A stretch of 64,000 nt of DNA, taken from assembly GCA_910586965.1 (NCBI GenBank), contig CAJUMF010000019.1, positions 9,511 to 73,510 on the forward strand, written 5' to 3'. How positions within the stretch are numbered: the stretch's first letter is position 1; the number at the start of each line of letters is the position of its first letter. The notes under the pieces are model-generated. The model saw nothing but the letters and a program-made list of their open reading frames with translations. It was not told the DNA's origin and did not search any database. Shown one piece after another: positions 23,163-31,772 of this stretch. This DNA is from an uncultured Dorea sp. (GTDB taxonomy: Bacteria > Bacillota > Clostridia > Lachnospirales > Lachnospiraceae). The position numbers were made by a program, and so were the translations under genes.

Positions 23163-25613
23163 CTACGCAATATAAGTATGTCCGCTTTCCTCCGTCATCT
23201 CTTCCATCTCTTTCTGAGAGGCAGTGTGTCTCTCCCCGTCATCAACATCTATATACGTAATTCTTGTCTCTGTATATCCCACCAGGATAATTGCCTCATT
23301 CGCATTTTTCATTGCTATTACAGGTTTATCCTGATTAATAATATATAGCAGTTCTTCCGGTGTACATCCTGTCAGATCCAGGCCTGTCCCGCCGCTAAGC
23401 TGCGATACTGCTTCCAGCGGAGCCGCTCCCGCATTGAGCTGGCTTCTTATACTGTCAATCAGCGCCCCCTTTCCGCTGATCGAATAACGCAAGTCTCGGT
23501 TTCCCCGCTCCCAGATATATTCCTGTCTGTCAGAAACCACAACTCCGTTATATTCGTCCGCCTGTATCACAGCCTCCCCTGCTCTCTCGGTGATTCCCTG
23601 CAATTCCCCATGTCCGTACACAAGATAATGCTCCTCTTTCGGTTCCTCATCAAAAGAAAATACTCTCGGCTTTTCAAACAACGCTTGCTTGGGAAGCAAT
23701 ATCTTCGGCTTCTCATCTTCAATCCCATCACCAAAAACAATCCGCAACTGCCGCTGTTTCAATGAGGTTGTATAAGAACCAAGTGTTATGTTATTTTCTT
23801 CAGGCTCTTCATTATTCGTAATATATTCTTCAATAATGGAATTGTACACATTTCCGCTCTTTGCCACCCGGTTAAGTGTAATCATATTGCCGTCGAACTG
23901 TGTACTGAGGATATAAGTTCCCTCGCTCTCATAGGTCTTGACGACTTTTCCTTTACTACTCCGTATCTCAATCCGATACATTGGCGCCACACTCTCTCCG
24001 GACAGTGTGGTCCCCTCATCCTCTTTACGCGTGATTCCATATACAAAATCCGTATCCATAAATCCAAGGGGTACGATACTCTGTCCTTCTTCACATTCCA
24101 TTTCCCGTTTCTTTCCGCTGGCAAACGTAAGCACCGTTACCTCTCTGGATACATCTTGCTGCTTTCCGCTTCGATACGCCATTCGTGTTCCGTCCTCGGA
24201 TATGATATACTGTCCGTCCTTCAGATCATTGGCCAGCTCAATCATCCTGCCCTTACCGACCTCTATCTGATAAAGTGTCCCATCCGTCAATACATACATC
24301 GTATCCTGCGCTACACTATAGCAGATCAGCTTGCCAAGCTCCAGCGCCACATGCCCGTAGGACTTTTTTGTAGAAATAAACGATTTTTCTTCTACACATC
24401 CTTCAGCAGCATTATAATAATATACCGCAACACCTACTTCCCCTTCATGCTCTCCCCGATTCATATATCCGTATACCGCAAAGGAAAAGTTCCCTTTTTT
24501 ATCCATATCCAAAATCTTTATACTATGCTGAGCTGTCAGATTCCTGTCGTCCTCACCTTCTCCGGATGTAAAGCTGAATACCAGCGACAATTCATCTGCC
24601 TTCTTATCGTAATTCCACAGCTCATCTGCCTGCACAAACGCCACCTTCGTCCCATCTTTATCTGTCATATACGGCATATTCGGATTGACAATGCCAAGAA
24701 GCAGCCCTTTCTCATTCAAGACCTTTTTCGTTACATCAAAGACTTGCTCCATCGTTCGGTCATAATCCAGCAAAAGCACTCTCTTATTCTCCGGTTTATA
24801 GCGAATGCGGAAAAATTCCTTTACTTTATATATATCTTCTTCATTTTCCTCGCCCTTGCCGCGAATGCGGTACTGCAACTGGACGGAACAGGAAGTATTA
24901 TTGATTTCCTTTATCATCCATCTCTCACTGCCCTCCACCTGTGGCTCCAGATCCCCCCAAGTCACGTGCTCATAGTCCGAATGGATCGTCACATGCTGCA
25001 GTGTAGAATTATCCCCTGTCTCATCCGGCTCAATGGCCGTTCCGATGCCGACGCCCTCTGCTTTGATCAGAGAATTCTCATGAAAGTCCTTTATATAGTT
25101 CAGATATTCCAGTATATGCTTGTCCTTCTCATCTACAATCCTTGTATAATAGTAAACAGACTTTCCCTGGGAAAGCTTCAGCACGACCTCAAGGACCCGT
25201 TCCTTGGCGATCACCGTCAAATCCTGCATAGCCACTGACACGGATTCTCCCGGATTTTCCACCTCCGCCTCCAAAAACTTTTCTTTGCCGTCCAGGGAAA
25301 ATACCCGAAACTGCATACTGCTGATTTCATTATCATAGGGGTTCAATTGTACCTCGATCTTACCGTTAGCCACTGGTGTAATCGTATCTCGCAGAGAGGA
25401 GACTTCCATCTCCTGCACATATCCCGGTACACAATTCACAGAATAACCATTGCTGGAAAATGATACCTGCGGAAGCGTAGCTCCGTCCATATCCGCCGTC
25501 ATACTTCCCTTTCCCCGGTTCGTATAATATCCGAATACCGTTGATGAAATTATAAATATTATAATTAAAAGAACCGCTTCCTGCAGATATCTTTTTAGCT
25601 TTCTCCTGTTCAT
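23163..25613 (-). CDS. Membrane-anchored protein of unknown function with degenerate C39-like C-terminus
   Basis: An 816-residue protein. One N-terminal membrane segment (VLLIIIFIISSTVFGYY, about residues 13-30) acts as an anchor or uncleaved signal; the rest should be outside. The middle is rich in beta strands with propeller-like runs (YVLTDGTLYQIEVGKGRM). The last 130 residues resemble a C39-type cysteine peptidase fold: LYIINQDKPVIAMKNANEAIILVGYTETRITYIDVDDGE. The position where such peptidases have the catalytic His (before the VGY strand) holds Asn/Glu, and no catalytic Cys is obvious, so it is probably inactive. It lies 10 nt after the methyltransferase gene. The family is not one I can name. 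Confidence 0.75.
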   Translation of the reverse strand: MNRRKLKRYLQEAVLLIIIFIISSTVFGYYTNRGKGSMTADMDGATLPQVSFSSNGYSVNCVPGYVQEMEVSSLRDTITPVANGKIEVQLNPYDNEISSMQFRVFSLDGKEKFLEAEVENPGESVSVAMQDLTVIAKERVLEVVLKLSQGKSVYYYTRIVDEKDKHILEYLNYIKDFHENSLIKAEGVGIGTAIEPDETGDNSTLQHVTIHSDYEHVTWGDLEPQVEGSERWMIKEINNTSCSVQLQYRIRGKGEENEEDIYKVKEFFRIRYKPENKRVLLLDYDRTMEQVFDVTKKVLNEKGLLLGIVNPNMPYMTDKDGTKVAFVQADELWNYDKKADELSLVFSFTSGEGEDDRNLTAQHSIKILDMDKKGNFSFAVYGYMNRGEHEGEVGVAVYYYNAAEGCVEEKSFISTKKSYGHVALELGKLICYSVAQDTMYVLTDGTLYQIEVGKGRMIELANDLKDGQYIISEDGTRMAYRSGKQQDVSREVTVLTFASGKKREMECEEGQSIVPLGFMDTDFVYGITRKEDEGTTLSGESVAPMYRIEIRSSKGKVVKTYESEGTYILSTQFDGNMITLNRVAKSGNVYNSIIEEYITNNEEPEENNITLGSYTTSLKQRQLRIVFGDGIEDEKPKILLPKQALFEKPRVFSFDEEPKEEHYLVYGHGELQGITERAGEAVIQADEYNGVVVSDRQEYIWERGNRDLRYSISGKGALIDSIRSQLNAGAAPLEAVSQLSGGTGLDLTGCTPEELLYIINQDKPVIAMKNANEAIILVGYTETRITYIDVDDGERHTASQKEMEEMTEESGHTYIA

Positions 25614-25623
25614 TCACTACCTC

Positions 25624-26799
25624 TCATCTATCTGACAGCCTGCCAAGCGTCGGCATTACGTGGAAAAACTCTTCACAGACCGCTATACTCTCTCCGGCAC
25701 GTCTACTGCCCGATGCATTCCCTGATTTCACCGCCCGGATCAATATATTTTTTGGCGTATGTTCCATATCGATGAATTCCAACACTTGTACATGATATCC
25801 CGCTCTCTCCAGGTACTGTGCCCGCAGCCCGTCCGTCAAAAGCGCCGCCATACGCTCCTTTAAGATGCCATACTTTATAACCGGCTCAAGTGCCAGAAGA
25901 CGTTCGTCCCCGCACTTTTTTGCCCTCTCTATCTGCCCGTTCAGTTCATGCTGGCAACAAGGCACAGACAGGATAACCCTCGCATCCCACTCTATGGCTT
26001 TCGCCAGTGCATAATCCGTGGCCGTGTCACAGGCATGAAGCGTGACCACCAGATCTACTTGACTGCCGCCTGTATAATCTGCAATATTACCTTTCATAAA
26101 CGTCAACTTTTCGTAGCCATATTTAACCGCCAGTTCACTGCAATGCCTGATAACTTCCTCCTTGAGATCCAGACCGATAATACGGATGTCATATCCCTTA
26201 AGCTCATGCAGATAATAGTACATGGCAAATGTCAGATAAGACTTTCCGCAGCCGAAATCAAGCACTGTAATCTCCCGTTCTTTCGGAAGCTGCGGCAGGA
26301 CATCCTCGATAAATTCCAAAAACCGATTAATCTGCCGGAATTTATCAAACCTCGCGTTTATAATCTTGCCTTCCTTCGTCATCACTCCAAGATCGATAAG
26401 GAAAGGAACCTCAACCCCTTCTTCTAAGATATATCTCTTTTTTCGGTTATGTGAAAGGGTTTTTACAGGCGTTGACGAAGCATTTTGTTTCTTTTTAATT
26501 GTAACCTTACCTTTTTTGCTTACCAATACTGTATACAATTCAGTACCGCTCTCCAACTGCATCTGCCGGAAATTTCCCATATATTCTGCAATCCTGTCCG
26601 CAGCCCTGGCTGCATCCAGATTTTCATGGAACGCCTGATTGTTCCGAAACATCTCAATCTGGAACATCAGACGCCCTTTCTGCCTTACCGGGCGTACCTT
26701 CACCTTTGCCCCCTGCGCCTTATCCCTTGGATTACTCAAGACCGCAGATACAAAATCCTTATTCAGATCCTCCTGTAAGATATATGTTAATTCATCCAT
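25624..26799 (-). CDS. Class I SAM-dependent methyltransferase (Methyltransf_32-like)
   Basis: A 391-residue protein. The N-terminal 150 residues form an accessory domain with a basic stretch (SKKGKVTIKKKQNAS). The Rossmann-fold part has motif I VLDFGCGKSYLTFAMYYYL, a motif II-like IIGLDLKEEV, and the family segment LVVTLHACDTATDYALAKAI, then VPCCQHELN. HACDTATD with DFGCGKSY is typical of Methyltransf_32 proteins, some of which modify RNA; the true substrate is unknown. It is co-directional with and close to both neighbours (27 nt and 10 nt), so co-transcription is likely although no functional link is obvious. Confidence 0.87.
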   Translation of the reverse strand: MDELTYILQEDLNKDFVSAVLSNPRDKAQGAKVKVRPVRQKGRLMFQIEMFRNNQAFHENLDAARAADRIAEYMGNFRQMQLESGTELYTVLVSKKGKVTIKKKQNASSTPVKTLSHNRKKRYILEEGVEVPFLIDLGVMTKEGKIINARFDKFRQINRFLEFIEDVLPQLPKEREITVLDFGCGKSYLTFAMYYYLHELKGYDIRIIGLDLKEEVIRHCSELAVKYGYEKLTFMKGNIADYTGGSQVDLVVTLHACDTATDYALAKAIEWDARVILSVPCCQHELNGQIERAKKCGDERLLALEPVIKYGILKERMAALLTDGLRAQYLERAGYHVQVLEFIDMEHTPKNILIRAVKSGNASGSRRAGESIAVCEEFFHVMPTLGRLSDR

Positions 26800-26826
26800 A
26801 TTTCCTGTCCACCCGGTTCGTTTTTC

Positions 26827-28614
26827 TTATTTTATCTTAATTGTCACAGATTTTTTCTTATTGCTTCCGTCCGTAGCCTTTGCTGTGATTTTGACTTTTT
26901 TCCCTTTTCCTGCCTTGTATGCAGTCACTTTTCCCGCGCTGCTTACTTTCGCATATTTCTTGTTGCTGCTTTCCCATACTACCTTTTTATTAGCACCTTT
27001 GGCAGCCGTAACCTTTGCCTTAAGCTTCAGACTCTTTCCTGCTTTCACCGTTTTCTTTCCGGAAATAGAAAGCTTCTTTACTGCGCCCTTCATACTTTTA
27101 ATCTTAAACGTTGCCTTCGCTCCGCTGCCATCCTTCGCTGTCGCGGTGATCGTCACGGACTTTCCTCCGGAATTTTTCTTCATCGTAACGACGCCGTCTT
27201 TGTTGACTGTCGCCACCTTCGGATTGCTTGATTTCCAATCAACGCCCTTATTCGCAGCATTAGAAGGCTGTATATTCAAGGTAAGCTTAATCTTCTTCCC
27301 TGCCGCAATCTGCTTTGATATACCTGTAATCTTTATTTTCTCCATCTTTAAAGAAGAAGTAATTGGAGACACGGTCCCAGCGGATGATTTCTGAACTTTT
27401 CGAATCAGCAGACTGTCAGAACCCGCTGCGATATTCCTGACCTTTGTTCCGTCCGATGCCTGCCACTCATGACCTTCTCCCGCTGACGGCAAGCTGATCG
27501 TTAACTTTCGGTTGCGGGGTGTTTGAATGCGGTTCAGACTGCTGCATCTTTGCAATAATCCCGTAACGCCATCCTCGCTGCGTGCGCTGCCTATATCAAA
27601 ATTGCCCAGATCTAATTCTGTCAGACTTCCGCATTCACTGAACAGGCTTCCAAAGTCCTCAACTTTACTTGTATCAAAACTGCTCAGATCAAGCTCCGTC
27701 AAGCTGTAACACTGATTAAACATCTGTTCCATATTGGTGACATTGCCCGTCTTAAAACCGCGCAAGTCCAGCCCGTCCAGACTGTGGCACATCACAAACA
27801 TACGACGCATATCGGTAACATTTTGGGAATTGACATTGCCGAACTTTATGCTTTTGAGATTCTTGCATTCTTCAAACATACTGCTCATATCTTTGGCGCT
27901 GCCGGCATCAAAGCTGCTGAGATCTAAGCTTGTCAGATTCCTGCAGCGATGAAACATCAACCTCATGTTTGTTACATTACTCGTATCAAAGCTCCTTAAA
28001 TCCAGTTCCTTTGCATCGCAATCCACAAACATCTGACTCATATTTGTAATGTTTTCAGTATTAAACTTATCTCCAAATTTAATACTTTCCGCCTTACTCG
28101 CACGGAACATGTGACCCATATTTGTGACATTACTCGTATCAAAACTGCTTAGATCCAGATTTTTACTATTGCATCCATCGAACATATTACTCATGTTCGT
28201 AACTTTTCCGGTATCAAACCCACTCAGATCCAGACTCTCCAGACTGACACACTCATGAAACATATGGCTCATATTCGTAACCTGACTGGTATCAAAACTT
28301 TTCCATGTCACACTTTTCAGATTCTTACAGCCACTGAAAAAACTCATCGTGTTTGTCAGCCCTTGTATATCTATCTCTGCCGACAAGATCTTGTCATGAT
28401 TCCCCTTCCCATTATGCCACGGCGCCGTATTCCAGTTATACCCGCTGATATCTCCCTTGGCTGTCAGCTTTCCATTGCTGTCTATCCTCCAGATCATCGT
28501 TTTTCCTGCCGTCCCGCTGTCAATATCACCTTCCGCTGCACATACCCTCATCGGCATCACCGCCAGAAATCCTGCCAGGATAAACATTAACAACATTCCT
28601 TTAAATTTTCTCAT
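26827..28614 (-). CDS. BspA/DUF285-type surface protein with Ig-like domains
   Basis: A 595-residue secreted protein. A signal peptide occupies residues 1-27 (LLMFILAGFLAVMPMRVCAA). About ten DUF285 repeats of 23-25 residues follow, each of the form FDTSNVTNMxxMFxxCxxLxxLDLS. The C-terminal 200 residues hold two Big_2-like Ig domains (WKSSNPKVATVNKDGVVTM and WESSNKKYAKVSSAGKVTA), rich in lysine. There is no LPxTG motif, so the basic Ig domains may hold it to the wall. Such proteins are surface adhesins or bind host or bacterial ligands. The start has AGAGGAGAAAGG upstream. Confidence 0.9.
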   Translation of the reverse strand: MRKFKGMLLMFILAGFLAVMPMRVCAAEGDIDSGTAGKTMIWRIDSNGKLTAKGDISGYNWNTAPWHNGKGNHDKILSAEIDIQGLTNTMSFFSGCKNLKSVTWKSFDTSQVTNMSHMFHECVSLESLDLSGFDTGKVTNMSNMFDGCNSKNLDLSSFDTSNVTNMGHMFRASKAESIKFGDKFNTENITNMSQMFVDCDAKELDLRSFDTSNVTNMRLMFHRCRNLTSLDLSSFDAGSAKDMSSMFEECKNLKSIKFGNVNSQNVTDMRRMFVMCHSLDGLDLRGFKTGNVTNMEQMFNQCYSLTELDLSSFDTSKVEDFGSLFSECGSLTELDLGNFDIGSARSEDGVTGLLQRCSSLNRIQTPRNRKLTISLPSAGEGHEWQASDGTKVRNIAAGSDSLLIRKVQKSSAGTVSPITSSLKMEKIKITGISKQIAAGKKIKLTLNIQPSNAANKGVDWKSSNPKVATVNKDGVVTMKKNSGGKSVTITATAKDGSGAKATFKIKSMKGAVKKLSISGKKTVKAGKSLKLKAKVTAAKGANKKVVWESSNKKYAKVSSAGKVTAYKAGKGKKVKITAKATDGSNKKKSVTIKIK

Positions 28615-28779
28615 AAGCCTTTCTCCTCTTTACTAAACAACTTCAAGTTACTGTATAAAATAAGTTTATCCTATCCCGCAACTGCTGTCAATGACAAGGA
28701 TTTTATACTTTTGCACAGAAAACAGCGCCAATAAACTAAAAAATTCTATACAGCATATGCTGAATAGATGAAAAGATAG

Positions 28780-28788
28780 TGCTATAAT
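28780..28788 (+). promoter_or_regulatory. Extended -10 promoter of map
   Basis: TGCTATAAT, an extended -10 box, with no clear -35. An in-frame ATG at 28787 overlaps it and so cannot be the map start. Confidence 0.65.
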
Positions 28789-28828
28789 GGATACAAATGT
28801 TGTATTTAGCAGAAAGCAGGTAATCATT

Positions 28829-29638
28829 GTGGACAAATTAGATATAAAGCTGTGGACACTTGCAGCGAGAGGGCAGATCGTTCCTGACCGTTCGCTCTTG
28901 AAAACTCCGGCGCAGATTAAAAAGATTAAAAAAAGTGCCGCCTTAAATACTGCGGTGCTTGACCATGTAGCCGGGCATATTCATGCAGGCATGAATACGG
29001 AAGAAATAGACCGGCTTGTCTATGACTTCACTACAAAGCATGGCGGCATTCCGGCGCCTCTTCACTATCAGGGTTTCCCAAAGAGCGTATGCACCTCCAT
29101 CAACAATGTCATCTGCCACGGCATCCCGGACAAATACGAATTTTTAGAGGACGGAGACATTGTGAACATAGATGTCTCGACCATTTTGGACGGCTATTAT
29201 TCCGACGCCTCCCGGATGTTTATGATTGGAGACCCCTCTCCCGAGGCCAAGCAGCTCGTGCGCGTATCAAGAGAATGTGTAGAGCTCGGTCTTAAAGCTG
29301 CAAAGCCATGGGGACACTTAGGCGATATCGCCCATGCAATCAACACCCACGCCCAGCGACACGGCTACTCCGTCGTAGAAGACATCGGCGGACACGGAAT
29401 CGGCCTTGAATTCCACGAAGACCCTTTCGTCAGCTATGTCACGCCAAAAGGGACAGAGATGGTACTTGTACCCGGTATGATGTTTACCATCGAGCCTATG
29501 ATCAATGAAGGAAGCTGTGATTTCTTCGTCGATGAGGATAACGGCTGGACAGTATATACCATTGACGACGGCCTGTCCGCCCAGACGGAATACATGGTTC
29601 TCGTAACCGAGACCGGTATAGAAGTATTGTCAAAATAA
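28829..29638 (+). CDS. map: Methionine aminopeptidase
   Basis: A 269-residue type I methionine aminopeptidase that removes the initiator methionine from new proteins. The metal ligands are recognisable: Asp in NIDVSTILDGYYSDASRMF (two Asp), His in GGHGIGLEFHEDP, Glu in FTIEPMIN, and Glu in SAQTEYMVLVT. The His of INNVICHGIP lies in the active site. The start is taken as GTG at 28829 because the upstream ATG lies in the promoter. Relative to E. coli Map there is a short N-terminal extension (WTLAARGQIVPDRSLLKTPAQI). It is a single gene with its own promoter and terminator. Confidence 0.93.
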   Translation: MDKLDIKLWTLAARGQIVPDRSLLKTPAQIKKIKKSAALNTAVLDHVAGHIHAGMNTEEIDRLVYDFTTKHGGIPAPLHYQGFPKSVCTSINNVICHGIPDKYEFLEDGDIVNIDVSTILDGYYSDASRMFMIGDPSPEAKQLVRVSRECVELGLKAAKPWGHLGDIAHAINTHAQRHGYSVVEDIGGHGIGLEFHEDPFVSYVTPKGTEMVLVPGMMFTIEPMINEGSCDFFVDEDNGWTVYTIDDGLSAQTEYMVLVTETGIEVLSK

Positions 29639-29642
29639 ATTT

Positions 29643-29680
29643 ACGGTTCAGCAATCACCAGATAGCTGAACCGTTTTTAT
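29643..29680 (+). terminator. Intrinsic terminator of map
   Basis: ACGGTTCAGC/GCTGAACCGT stem (29643-29652, 29665-29674) followed by TTTTTATT. The minus-strand GH13 gene converges on it. Confidence 0.88.
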
Positions 29681-29700
29681 TCTGTATCACTCACATAATT

Positions 29701-31740
29701 TTAACTGATATTCTCCACTACCAGCGCCGACTGCGCGCCCATATTTACTACCATCTCTCCGCTGCGGACCAGATATTCATCACGAGATACCGTATACCCC
29801 TTTACATAAGAATACATAAGCCTTTGCATCTTTCCTCTCATCGGCACTCCGATTCTCCAGACAGGAACAGTTACCTCCGCAAAGTCACTGTGATTATTAA
29901 TGATTACAACAATCTGTTCATCTTCTGTAAAACGCCCATAGGCAAGTATATTATTCTCCTCGCATAAAAGCTGTATCGAACCGTTGCGCAGTGCCTGGCT
30001 GTTTTTATGGATGCGTATCATATCACGGTGAAAATCTATCAATTCCTGGTTCTCATTCCCCCACGGATAAGTACGCCGGTTATCAGGATCGGTAAACCCA
30101 CATACACCCGCCTCATCTCCATAGTAGATCGTCGGCGCTCCAATCCATGTCATCTGCATGACAACCGCCTCACGCATAACCGCAAGATTCACATATTCCT
30201 CCGCCGCTTCCGGTCCTTTTTCTGCAACCCTGCCTACCACATGGTTCGTCCTTGTAAGGAATCTGGAATGGTCATGGTTGGATAATTCATTCATCGCCAC
30301 CTCCAGAGACGGCGTGAGCATTCTTGACATGTAATGATTCATAGAACTCTTAAAATACTCTGCATTGCCCAGAAGATCTTCATTTCTCTCATCACTGTGC
30401 TTTTCCATACCGGTCAAAAACCAGGTAAGCGGCTCCATAAATGCATCATAATTCATTACACTGTCCCATTCATCGCCTTGAAGCCAACTGCTTGGATCTC
30501 CATAATGCTCCGCGAGAATCAGTGCATTCGGATTCGCTTCCTTAACTACCTTCCGAAACTTCTTCCAAAACTCGTGATTGTATTCGCTGCTGTGCCCGAG
30601 GTCAGCAGCCACATCCAGACGCCATCCGTCTACATTATAAGGCGGCGACACCCATTTTTTCCCAACCTTTAAGATATACTCCTCAAGGTCCTTTGAGCCT
30701 TCATAATTAAGCTTCGGCAGCGTATCATGACTCCACCAGCCGTCATAGCTTCCATTATACGGCCATTTCTCATCCCCATTGTCTCTGAAGTCAAAATAAC
30801 TTCGGTATGGGCTTTCTGCACTTATATATGCACCGGGGGCATATTCCTCCTGATTTTCATAGATCCGTTCCCTGTCCATCCATTTATTAAAAGAACCGCA
30901 ATGGTTGAACACACCGTCAAGAATTACTTTCATCCCTCTTTTGTGAAGTTCTTCCACAAGCTTTATAAACAATTCATTGCTTGCTTCCAGATTCTTAAGG
31001 CTGGCAACCCTTTTTTGGTATTTTGTCGCATTGGCATTATCCTTGTCTCCATCTACAAGAACCTCACCGCCATCCTCGACGATCACGCCAAAATGCGGGT
31101 CTATATAATCATAATCCTGAATATCATACTTATGATTGGAAGGCGAGACAAACAGAGGATTAAAATACAGGACCTCAACTCCCAGCTCCTGCAGGTAATC
31201 CAGCTTATCCATCACTCCCTTAAGGTCTCCGCCGTAAAACTCCCGGACGCCCATTGTGTCCGGATATTTATTCCAGTCCGCCACCCTCTTGCTGTAATCC
31301 CCGATATAGAAATATTCATTCGTCTCCACATCGTTTGATGAATCGCCATTGTAAAACCGATCCGTATAAATCTGGTACATGACAGCACCCCGGGCCCATT
31401 CCGGCGTGGAAAAACCTGGGACGATCCGAAAGTCATACAGAACAGAACGAACATCCGACACACCGCATCGATTAAAATAACATACCTGTTCTTTATCCGA
31501 GATTTCAAAGCAATAGCTAAAGGGCTCTTCCCCAAGTTTCCAGTCTATGGAGTAGTAATCGAACTCTCCCTCTACCGACTCTTTACTTATGTTATACCTG
31601 TCTTCGCCAACAACAAGGCAGACACGAACCGCATCTTCCTTTGCCGTCCGAAACCTCAATGTAACTATCTGATTACAATCCGGCTCCTGCGGCGATACAT
31701 ACCACCTGGAGCCATCGCAAAACAATGCCTGTTTATTCAT
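29701..31740 (-). CDS. GH13 neopullulanase/maltogenic amylase-type enzyme
   Basis: A 679-residue enzyme without signal peptide, so intracellular. The N-terminal 120 residues look like a CBM34-type beta domain, then the GH13 barrel. Conserved regions: VILDGVFNHCG, DGWRLDVAADLG with the nucleophile Asp, ALILAEHYGD with the acid/base Glu, and LSNHDHSRF with the transition-state Asp. The CBM34 arrangement and MYQIYTDRFYNGD suggest subfamily GH13_20 (neopullulanase, cyclomaltodextrinase, maltogenic amylase). It acts on imported maltodextrins or cyclodextrins. It lies 32 nt after ftsH and is co-directional. Confidence 0.92.
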   Translation of the reverse strand: MNKQALFCDGSRWYVSPQEPDCNQIVTLRFRTAKEDAVRVCLVVGEDRYNISKESVEGEFDYYSIDWKLGEEPFSYCFEISDKEQVCYFNRCGVSDVRSVLYDFRIVPGFSTPEWARGAVMYQIYTDRFYNGDSSNDVETNEYFYIGDYSKRVADWNKYPDTMGVREFYGGDLKGVMDKLDYLQELGVEVLYFNPLFVSPSNHKYDIQDYDYIDPHFGVIVEDGGEVLVDGDKDNANATKYQKRVASLKNLEASNELFIKLVEELHKRGMKVILDGVFNHCGSFNKWMDRERIYENQEEYAPGAYISAESPYRSYFDFRDNGDEKWPYNGSYDGWWSHDTLPKLNYEGSKDLEEYILKVGKKWVSPPYNVDGWRLDVAADLGHSSEYNHEFWKKFRKVVKEANPNALILAEHYGDPSSWLQGDEWDSVMNYDAFMEPLTWFLTGMEKHSDERNEDLLGNAEYFKSSMNHYMSRMLTPSLEVAMNELSNHDHSRFLTRTNHVVGRVAEKGPEAAEEYVNLAVMREAVVMQMTWIGAPTIYYGDEAGVCGFTDPDNRRTYPWGNENQELIDFHRDMIRIHKNSQALRNGSIQLLCEENNILAYGRFTEDEQIVVIINNHSDFAEVTVPVWRIGVPMRGKMQRLMYSYVKGYTVSRDEYLVRSGEMVVNMGAQSALVVENIS

Positions 31741-31772
31741 GTGTTCTCGTCCCCTCAGTTACCTGCTGATTA

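Noticed and set aside
24156..25238. 360-codon open frame on the plus strand
   Set aside because: It is antisense to the 816-residue protein, without Shine-Dalgarno or recognisable domain.
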